Position numbers and translations under genes: made by a program. A stretch of 12,614 bases of DNA from an uncultured Clostridia bacterium (GTDB lineage Bacteria; Bacillota; Clostridia; TANB77; CAG-508), in contig CANQTJ010000038.1 in the NCBI GenBank assembly GCA_947626705.1, forward strand, positions 1 to 12,614, in the 5' to 3' direction. Below are positions 7,253 through 12,614 of this stretch, one piece after another. Every line of letters begins with the position of its first letter. The first letter of the stretch is position 1. The notes beneath the pieces are model-generated. The model saw only the letters and a program-made list of their open reading frames with translations, ran no database searches and was not told where the DNA came from.

Positions 7253-8050
7253 TTATGTTAGTTTTAAGTATGTTAAAACTACTATAAGTTGAATTATATT
7301 AAAAATTGATAAATATAATCCTATATTTATTTGGTTATTGTTTTGTTTATCTTTATTTGTAGATTTTAATTTTCGTATTATCGTATTAATTGAAATTGCA
7401 AGTAATGTTAATATTATAGTTCCTACTGTTATATATTCTCCTGTAAAAATACACATAATAATTAAAGTAATTAATATTAAATATGTATAACAATCTTTTT
7501 TATTTTTCTTTAAATATATTGTATCTATTAAAAATAGTATAAAATATAAAGCTAAATACATAATATATCTATAAATACTAGCTTTGTCTATTATGTATAG
7601 ATATACTATATATATTATTGAAATAATTACACCATAGATTAATACTGGTTTATTAATTTTTTTATATTCTTTATCAATTCCTGCCATTATAATAATAAAT
7701 GTAAAGTATAAAATTAAAAATGAAAATTCTAATATTTTTATTTTGTCTAATGTGTATATACTAAAATCTAATAAATATGCCATTGTTACAAAAAATAATC
7801 CTGATATTATTTCTAATATAAAATATCTTGGTCTTATTTTTTGTTTGCAATATCTACACTTTGCTCCTAAAAATATGTAACTAAGTACAGGGATTAAGTC
7901 TAAAATTCCTAATTTATGGTTACAATTAGGACAATAAGAATGCGTATGTGTTATATCTTGTCCTTTTGGTATTCTATATACTGCTAATGTATAAAAACTT
8001 CCAAATGTTATTCCCATAATAAAAATTATTATATAAAAAAATATATCCAT
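7253..8050 (-). CDS. pilD: Prepilin peptidase (PilD-type, peptidase family A24), divergent active site
   Basis: A polytopic membrane aspartic protease that removes the prepilin leader peptide; the bifunctional form also N-methylates the new N-terminus. Length (265) and order are normal for the family. Seen: the first membrane segment with GSFYTLAVYRIPKG (17-30); the cytoplasmic DiS_P_DiS (methyltransferase-type) domain with two CxxC pairs, Cys40/43 and Cys65/68, and the following RPRYFILEIISGLFF (73-87); then about six more hydrophobic segments. The first catalytic Asp is Asp126 in AGIDKEYKKINKP. The second normally sits in GxGDxKL; here the best positional match is NKKDCYTYL with Asp186, 60 residues later, and the glycines are absent. 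Asp176 is a less likely alternative. The ribosome binding site (AAGAAAGAAG) is weak. The gene lies between the short pilin and the minor pilins. Confidence 0.9.
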   Translation of the reverse strand: MDIFFYIIIFIMGITFGSFYTLAVYRIPKGQDITHTHSYCPNCNHKLGILDLIPVLSYIFLGAKCRYCKQKIRPRYFILEIISGLFFVTMAYLLDFSIYTLDKIKILEFSFLILYFTFIIIMAGIDKEYKKINKPVLIYGVIISIIYIVYLYIIDKASIYRYIMYLALYFILFLIDTIYLKKNKKDCYTYLILITLIIMCIFTGEYITVGTIILTLLAISINTIIRKLKSTNKDKQNNNQINIGLYLSIFNIIQLIVVLTYLKLT

Positions 8051-8084
8051 TATAAAACTTCTTTCTTAGTAATTCTTTTTTTAC

Positions 8085-8128
8085 AAAAGGAATATACATA
8101 TTATTATGCATATTCCTTTTTGTTTTTT
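8085..8128. terminator. 16-base-pair hairpin between the short pilin gene and pilD
   Basis: Arms 8085-8100 and 8105-8120 form a 16-base-pair stem (one G-U type mismatch) with a 4-base TTAT loop. The plus-strand reading ends in TTTTTGTTTTTT, which looks like an intrinsic terminator. Read on the minus strand, in the direction of the genes, the stem ends in only four U residues and then G. In the operon it lies 27 bases after the pilin stop and 35 before the pilD start, so it could partly terminate transcription or protect the 3' end of the pilin message, letting pilin be made in excess over downstream products. Confidence 0.65.
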
Positions 8129-8146
8129 ATATCACTGTTCTTAATT

Positions 8147-8383
8147 TTAACTTGTTTGGTTTGCTGCATCTAATTCATTTATATACGTTTGAACCTCATC
8201 TTCGTATCCTTTTAATGTTTGATTTTCTTCATTAGCTTTTTCTCCATATTCATTTTTAGCTCTTTTAGCATTATTAAATAATCCACTATCTTTTAAAGTA
8301 CCTAATGTAATACCAGCTAAAATTAATAAAATAATGATTGTGATAACTAATGCAACAAGTGTAATACCTTTTTGTTGTTTCAT
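8147..8383 (-). CDS. Short type IV pilin-like protein, candidate major pilin
   Basis: A 78-residue protein with leader MKQQKG and the helix ITLVALVITIIILLILAGITL; cleavage is expected after Gly6, leaving about 72 residues. After the helix come GLFNNAKRAKNEYGEKANEE and a charged, probably helical tail ending DAANQTS. The KGITLVALVITIIILLILAGI start is a common prepilin type in clostridial genomes. Mature position 5 is Ala, not Glu. It has the best translation signal in the pilus locus, AAAGGAGG 8 bases before ATG 8383, and a strong hairpin just after its stop. Both fit an abundant product, so it is proposed as the major pilin, though its small size also allows a minor role. The 80 bases upstream are almost pure A/T and show no convincing promoter. 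Confidence 0.8.
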   Translation of the reverse strand: MKQQKGITLVALVITIIILLILAGITLGTLKDSGLFNNAKRAKNEYGEKANEENQTLKGYEDEVQTYINELDAANQTS

Positions 8384-8463
8384 TATAATTTCCTCCTTTT
8401 AATTTAATATAATATATATATACTATATTTATAAAAATAAATATAATTTTAAAAACTTATTTA

Positions 8464-8916
8464 TTACTTTGTTCCTTTATCTGGAAGATATCCTGTTTGT
8501 TCATTAGATGTTGTTCCTCCACTATTTCCATTATTGCCTGTAGTTTGAGAACTATTACCGGTAGTAGCTCCACCACCACTACCACTTGGATTTTCTGTTG
8601 TTCCTCCAGTTTGATTATTTTCACTTTCTGTTAATGATGAGAAAGGGTTTTTCTTTCCAGGAACATATTCTTGTATTTTTTTGTAATTATTTAAATCTGT
8701 TGAATTTATTTCATAAGTTAATATTATTTCGCTATCTTCAACATTTATATCATCTTGAATTTCTGTTTTTATATTTTCAGGAGTAGTATATGATATTTTT
8801 TCTGGTATTATTTTATTTATTGGGACATATTCATAAAGTAAAACTCCTAAAATTAATATAATTGCTAAAGCTAATAATAAAACTATTATCATTTCTTTTA
8901 TAATACTCTTAGCCAA
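8464..8916 (-). CDS. Membrane protein in the pilP position with a PilP-like NPF motif
   Basis: A 150-residue protein with a single N-terminal membrane segment (about 9-28), a short extracytoplasmic region (30-85), and a motif YVPGKKNPFSSL at 84-95. This resembles the RDPF motif near the N-terminal part of PilP and related pilus alignment proteins. The last ~50 residues are a Gly/Ser/Thr/Asn-rich low-complexity tail ending GYLPDKGTK. It has no lipobox, unlike proteobacterial PilP. The start is a TTG at 8916, supported by GAAAGGGG 10 bases upstream; ATG at codon 9 would cut into the positively charged flank and has a poor site. The order PilMN, PilO, this gene matches pilM-N-O-P, so a role as a third alignment-complex protein is inferred from position plus motif. 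No homology to a complete PilP domain can be claimed by eye. Confidence 0.6.
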   Translation of the reverse strand: MAKSIIKEMIIVLLLALAIILILGVLLYEYVPINKIIPEKISYTTPENIKTEIQDDINVEDSEIILTYEINSTDLNNYKKIQEYVPGKKNPFSSLTESENNQTGGTTENPSGSGGGATTGNSSQTTGNNGNSGGTTSNEQTGYLPDKGTK

Positions 8917-8945
8917 TTTTTAACTACCCCTTTCTTTATATTTTT

Positions 8946-9749
8946 CTACTCTGCTGTATTATTATTATTTTCAGCAGTTGTATTATTTGTATCTGTATTA
9001 TTTGTATTATTATCGTCTACGTTGTTATTATTTGTATTATCATTTGTATTTTGATTGTCATTTGTTGTATTATCTTGGTTAACAATATTAGTTGATAAAC
9101 CTTTTATTGCAATATCTTTACACGTAAATGTAGCTTGTACAGTGTTAGTGTTAGTATTTGTATTAGTATTTGCATCTGTATTATTATTTTTATCACTTCC
9201 AGATTGAGATGTACTTTCTGTTGATTGTGCTGTCATTTTAAATTCTTCTATTTTGAAACCTAATTCTGAATCATCTTCTATTGCAGATATAAAATCTGCT
9301 ATTCCAATATAACTACCTGTCGCTGTAAAGTTTAAATTATATACATCTTGTGCACCTGATGCTCCTCTTGTAAGTTCCATTTTCATTACTACGCCTTCAC
9401 TTTTTGCATGATTTTCTATTTTTATCCAAAGAAAGTCTATTTTGTAATCGTGTATTTGACTTGCTGCCTGTACTTCTCCTTCTGTACTTACATTAACCAT
9501 ATCTTCATATTTTGCTTTTTCACTTTCTAATGCTTTTACCTCATCATTTAAACTATCTAATTTAAATTGGTAATCTGTACTAGCAAGTTTTGTAGCTTGT
9601 TTTACTTTTTGGTCTAAATCTTCATTATTCTTTTGTATATCTTGTAAACCTAAAATTGATAAATTCCCTATATTGAATCCTTTTACTACAGTTATTCCTG
9701 TTAAAGCTAATAACAATATTATAATTACACCTAATAATAATTTTTTCAT
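8946..9749 (-). CDS. pilO: PilO-type pilus alignment protein with Asn/Thr-rich segments
   Basis: An inner-membrane protein of the pilus alignment complex, expected to pair with the PilN part of the neighbouring fusion. Seen: one N-terminal membrane helix (about 4-22); a coiled-coil-like charged stretch (38-86); then a PilO-like ferredoxin-fold region (about 100-175) with FLWIKIENHAKSEGVVM, NLNFTATGSYIGIADFISAIE and GFKIEEFKM. A Ser/Asn/Thr linker with (NT)n repeats (178-203) interrupts this fold before the probable last strand VQATFTCKDIAIKG (204-217). The final 44 residues are almost entirely Asn, Thr and Asp. Its ATG overlaps the TGA of the PilMN gene by four bases (ATGA), which suggests translational coupling; the AGAAGGTG site lies 8 bases upstream inside pilMN. 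At 267 residues it is longer than typical PilO (about 200) because of the low-complexity parts. Confidence 0.82.
   Translation of the reverse strand: MKKLLLGVIIILLLALTGITVVKGFNIGNLSILGLQDIQKNNEDLDQKVKQATKLASTDYQFKLDSLNDEVKALESEKAKYEDMVNVSTEGEVQAASQIHDYKIDFLWIKIENHAKSEGVVMKMELTRGASGAQDVYNLNFTATGSYIGIADFISAIEDDSELGFKIEEFKMTAQSTESTSQSGSDKNNNTDANTNTNTNTNTVQATFTCKDIAIKGLSTNIVNQDNTTNDNQNTNDNTNNNNVDDNNTNNTDTNNTTAENNNNTAE
8949..9080. repeat. Low-complexity DNA encoding the Asn/Thr/Asp tail of PilO
   Basis: About 130 bases of degenerate ATT/GTT/ATC triplets on the plus strand encode residues 224-267 of PilO, nearly all Asn, Thr or Asp. Such tracts are prone to slippage, so tail length may vary between strains. 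Confidence 0.8.
9141..9182. repeat. Hexanucleotide-type repeat encoding the (Asn-Thr)n linker of PilO
   Basis: Degenerate copies of a GTATTx hexamer (plus strand) encode alternating Asn-Thr between residues 190 and 203 of PilO. They sit inside the predicted folded domain rather than at its end. Confidence 0.75.
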
Positions 9750-11359
9750 GGCAAATCACCTTCTATCTTTACTGTTACTATATTATTATCTTTTTGTCCT
9801 GAAGTAGAAATAACATTTGTAAGAACTGACGAAATTCTTATATTGGTAGTCAAATACCCTATTTGTCTATACTCTGTAGATTGTGCTTGTATTTCTATAT
9901 GATTACCTGTTGTATTATTTATTGATGTTATTTGCACATTATCTGGCATAATATACATTAGTTTATTTAATAATATTGGTATAGCTTTTTTTGTTCTATT
10001 ATTTTCCTGTAGTTTTTCACTAATTTCTTCTAGGTTACTTATTTTTTCTTTATATTTATTAGTTATATTTTGCAAACTTTGAACATCTTTGTCTACTAAA
10101 GAAATCTGCATATTAGTATTATCCATAGACTGCTGAGCTTGAGTATTTTTTTCTTCTATTTGTTTTCTTATTAAAGTAGAAAATCCACAATATACAATAA
10201 ATAAAATTAGTAAACCTGCAACACTTCTTAGTAGCCCTTTTTCTATTGCATCTAATGGTATATTAAAATCAAAAGTTAATAAATTTCCTTTTGAATTTTT
10301 AGTAGTTTTTCCTTTTTTACCACCAATTTCTAATTGAAGCATATCTTGTAATTTTTCTGAAAATGTAGTCTTTTTAAAGTTCATTCCTGTAATTCCTTGT
10401 CCTAATCCACTTAATGCTAAAGAAATTGCTGAGTTTACTTCTACATAGTCTTTTATGTTTATTTCTGGAGATATTTTTATAAAGTTTGGTTTTAATATTT
10501 CACATTTTATATTTTCAAGATATTCTTCAAAATATAAATCAACATTATTAATTAAAGCTCCTGTTCCTGTAATATATATTTTTTCTATTTTGTCCATACT
10601 TTCATTTAATATTTTTCTTACTTGCCCAACTATTTCATATAATGTTGGCATTATATCTTCTAAATAGTTTGTTTCTTCGTCTGATAATTCTTTTCCCTCT
10701 GATGTATAGATAGTTGTTTCTTTACATATTTCATAAGCTTTTTGATAAGAATTTTCTTTAAGATTAATTTTATCTAGTATATTTTGACTTCCTATATCTA
10801 ATGTTGTTATATCATATATATTTTGATTTAAAATTGTTGTTATTATTGTTTTTTCTTCTATATTTATTATTAAAGAATTTTCTTCTATTTTAGCTATATC
10901 AGATATTGACATAGATACTGGAATGATATTTTGTAACCTATAAGATGAAAATCTTTGTATTGCTTTGTTTAATTCTATTTTATTTTCACTTACATGTATT
11001 ACTTTTAATCTTTCTTTTTGTTGTGTATCTGGAGTAATAGCATATCTTGTTTCAAAAACATTTGAATTAACGTTTTTTTCAGTACAATACGCATCAAATT
11101 CTGTTTTTATAGCCCTTGATAAATCTTTTTTATTTAGCAAAGCAAATACAGTAAAATAATTATAATTTTCTTCAGATAGATTAATACTTATAGGTGTTTT
11201 ATAACTATATGTTTCTTCTACTATTTGCTTTATTGCATGTTCAAGACTATCATAGAATTTTACGCCAAATGATTCTACTTTTATTTGGTCACGTTCTTTT
11301 GATACTTTTGCATATTTAATTATATTATCTTCTATATATAATCCAAGGCAATTCGACAT
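9746..11359 (-). CDS. pilM-pilN: PilM-PilN fusion protein of the type IV pilus alignment complex
   Basis: One 537-residue protein joins two normally separate pilus proteins. Residues 1 to about 327 are PilM-like, an actin/FtsA-fold cytoplasmic protein: GLYIEDNIIKYAKV at the N-terminus, the internal TTLDIGSQNILDKI (185-198), and the adenosine-type motif ITGTGAL (263-269), ending with SAISLALSGLGQGITGMNF. A basic linker (328-370) leads to a membrane segment (about 377-396), a coiled coil (398-455) and a PilN-like ferredoxin-fold head (460-535, with LLNKLMYIMPDNVQITSI). In other bacteria PilM binds the cytoplasmic N-terminal peptide of PilN, so the fusion makes that contact permanent. The PilM phosphate loops look degenerate (see findings). 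ATG 11359 has AAAGGAG 5 bases upstream. It heads the pilus locus behind a clear promoter and overlaps pilO by four bases. Confidence 0.88.
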   Translation of the reverse strand: MSNCLGLYIEDNIIKYAKVSKERDQIKVESFGVKFYDSLEHAIKQIVEETYSYKTPISINLSEENYNYFTVFALLNKKDLSRAIKTEFDAYCTEKNVNSNVFETRYAITPDTQQKERLKVIHVSENKIELNKAIQRFSSYRLQNIIPVSMSISDIAKIEENSLIINIEEKTIITTILNQNIYDITTLDIGSQNILDKINLKENSYQKAYEICKETTIYTSEGKELSDEETNYLEDIMPTLYEIVGQVRKILNESMDKIEKIYITGTGALINNVDLYFEEYLENIKCEILKPNFIKISPEINIKDYVEVNSAISLALSGLGQGITGMNFKKTTFSEKLQDMLQLEIGGKKGKTTKNSKGNLLTFDFNIPLDAIEKGLLRSVAGLLILFIVYCGFSTLIRKQIEEKNTQAQQSMDNTNMQISLVDKDVQSLQNITNKYKEKISNLEEISEKLQENNRTKKAIPILLNKLMYIMPDNVQITSINNTTGNHIEIQAQSTEYRQIGYLTTNIRISSVLTNVISTSGQKDNNIVTVKIEGDLP

Positions 11360-11459
11360 TTTTACTCCTTTTTTTACTTTTTATTCTTTATTTATATAAT
11401 TTACATTTTTTTATATTATAATACTTCTTTTTATTTACAATTTTATTAAATTCTCTCTT

Positions 11460-11487
11460 ATTTTATCTTTTTATGCTAAAATGTCAA
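11460..11487 (-). promoter_or_regulatory. Sigma-A-type promoter for the pilus operon
   Basis: On the minus strand a perfect TTGACA (11482-11487), a 16-base spacer and TAAAAT (11460-11465). It lies between the rsmB stop and pilMN, leaving a leader of about 95 bases. A second TATAAT lies closer to the gene at about 11417-11422 but has no good -35 at the right distance. Confidence 0.7.
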
Positions 11488-11544
11488 TAGTTTTTTTATA
11501 ATTGTATTTAAAATGTAAAATTTTTGTAATATAAGCGTAATATT

Positions 11545-12614
11545 CTAATTAACTTTCTTATACAATTTGCATATAAAAAATCCATCTTTTTGATTGTCTG
11601 GAGTTATATTATAAATTTCTTTATCTACAATTTCAAAATCTTTATTATTCTCTAAAAATTTTAAAATTATATCTTCGTTTTCTTGTTTCAATATACTACA
11701 TGTTGAATATAGTAAATAGCCACCATCTTTTACATACTTTGAGCAGTTTTCTAAAATTTTACTCTGTATATTAGAAATTTTTTCAATATCTTCAAATTTT
11801 CTTTTCCATTTTATATCTGGCTTTCTTTTTATTACACCTATTCCTAAGCATGGAACATCTAATAAAATTTTATCAAACCTTTTTGCTAACTTTTCTTCAT
11901 ATACAGTTGCATCTTTTATATGTGTTTCTATAATATTTATTCCCAATCTATTAGCATTTTTCATAACTAATTTTGTTCTATGTTCATATATATCAAATGC
12001 TTGTATATTTCCTTTATTTTGCATTAACTCTGCCATATACGTTGTTTTTCCACCTGGTGCTGAACACGCATCTAAAATATTTTCTCCTGGTTTTGGATTT
12101 AATATTTTTGCTGTTAATCCTGCTGATATATCTTGAATCGTAAAAAAGCCTTGTTTAAATAATTCCATATTTTCAATATCTTTTAATTTTTCTAAAATTA
12201 AAAAATCTTCATATTCTGTTTCTTTATAATCTATTTTTTGTTCTTGTAATTTTTGCTTTAACTCATCTTTTGTAATTTTTATATTATTAATCCTAATTGT
12301 TATTTTAGGTTTTATATTAGAATTTTTACATATTTTTTCAACAGTTTCTATACTATTATTATTTAATAATTCTTTTATTATCCATTCAGGCATTGAAGTT
12401 GTTTTTGAAATTCTTTCTATATCATTTTTAATTTCAAAAAAATCTTCATAATCTTTCTTTTCTACTTTTCTTAAAATAGCATTTACAAAATTAGAACTTG
12501 AACTATGTCCATATCTTTTAGCTAAATTTACACTTTCATTTACTGCTGCTGATTTTGGTATTTTATCTAAAAAAACTATTTGATATATTCCCATTCTTAA
12601 AATGTTTATAATCC
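11545..12614 (-). CDS. rsmB: 16S rRNA m5C967 methyltransferase RsmB, 5'-truncated by window edge
   Basis: RsmB methylates C5 of a cytosine in helix 31 of 16S rRNA (C967 in E. coli) using S-adenosylmethionine. The frame stays open to the window edge with codons reading IINILR before the Met at 12594. That Met lies inside the conserved LRMGIYQI stretch of the NusB-like RNA-binding domain, so it is not the start; about 80 residues should lie beyond the window. Counting from that Met: NusB-like end with SAAVNESV (15-22) and SNFVNAILRKV (34-44); SAM motif I LDACSAPGGKT (174-184); motif IV DVPC (246-249) followed by PDIKW (259-263); motif VI YSTCS (296-300). Both functional cysteines, Cys249 and catalytic Cys299, are present. 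After Cys249 the usual Ser is Leu250. It ends 185 bases before the pilus operon and is probably the end of a separate translation/modification gene cluster. Confidence 0.95.
   Translation of the reverse strand, partial: IINILRMGIYQIVFLDKIPKSAAVNESVNLAKRYGHSSSSNFVNAILRKVEKKDYEDFFEIKNDIERISKTTSMPEWIIKELLNNNSIETVEKICKNSNIKPKITIRINNIKITKDELKQKLQEQKIDYKETEYEDFLILEKLKDIENMELFKQGFFTIQDISAGLTAKILNPKPGENILDACSAPGGKTTYMAELMQNKGNIQAFDIYEHRTKLVMKNANRLGINIIETHIKDATVYEEKLAKRFDKILLDVPCLGIGVIKRKPDIKWKRKFEDIEKISNIQSKILENCSKYVKDGGYLLYSTCSILKQENEDIILKFLENNKDFEIVDKEIYNITPDNQKDGFFICKLYKKVN

Noticed and set aside
8384..8463. Promoter for the short pilin gene
   Set aside because: Several TATAAT-like strings occur in the near-pure A/T sequence but none has a recognisable -35 at 16-18 bases.
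1976..11359. Competence (Com) pseudopilus or type II secretion system
   Set aside because: PilT and the PilM/N/O alignment proteins are present and no ComGA-GG-type order is seen, so a retractable type IV pilus fits better.
12592..12594. ATG at 12594 as the start of rsmB
   Set aside because: It lies inside the conserved NusB-like domain, the frame continues open to the window edge, and no ribosome binding site precedes it.
1..12614. Alternative genetic code (UGA as Trp) suggested by the very low G+C
   Set aside because: The PilMN gene ends in a TGA that overlaps the next start in a normal ATGA junction, and tryptophans are encoded by TGG, so the standard code applies.

Overview
This is an AT-rich chromosomal window (roughly a quarter G+C by eye) in which every supportable gene lies on the minus strand. 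Strong AGGAGG-type ribosome binding sites, standard-code TAA/TAG/TGA stops, lysine-, asparagine- and isoleucine-rich proteins, and pilins with the KGITLVALVITI-type N-terminus suggest a low-GC Bacillota lineage, probably clostridial and possibly uncultured. The lineage is inferred from style, not from a marker gene.

Read in the direction of transcription (high to low coordinates), the window opens with the C-terminal ~356 residues of the 16S rRNA m5C methyltransferase RsmB, cut by the window edge. After a 185-base gap holding a good sigma-A-type promoter (TTGACA, 16-base spacer, TAAAAT) comes a compact type IV pilus locus: a PilM-PilN fusion, PilO, a membrane protein in the pilP position with a PilP-like GKKNPF motif, a short pilin, the prepilin peptidase PilD, two further prepilin-like proteins, then (after a 162-base gap with a second candidate promoter) the extension ATPase PilB, the retraction ATPase PilT and the platform protein PilC. 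A 95-base imperfect inverted repeat closes this locus. The last block is metabolic: a ROK-family sugar kinase, whose start lies inside a 25-base tandem repeat, and the C-terminal (pyrimidine-binding) subunit of a split transketolase that runs off the low-coordinate end.

The pilus genes form a nearly complete machine. PilD cleaves and probably methylates the pilins, PilB and PilT drive extension and retraction through PilC, and PilMN/PilO/PilP-like form the inner-membrane alignment complex. No secretin (PilQ) gene is present, as expected for a cell without an outer membrane. This is not a new class of system, but it has notable departures from the textbook version: PilM and PilN are fused and the PilM phosphate-binding loops look degenerate; PilO carries Asn/Thr low-complexity segments; none of the three prepilins has the usual Glu at mature position 5; and PilD lacks the canonical GxGD motif around its second aspartate.

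No tRNA, rRNA, CRISPR array, insertion sequence or phage gene was seen. There is no gene-free stretch above 300 bases; the longest (1728-1975) holds the tandem repeat and the inverted repeat.
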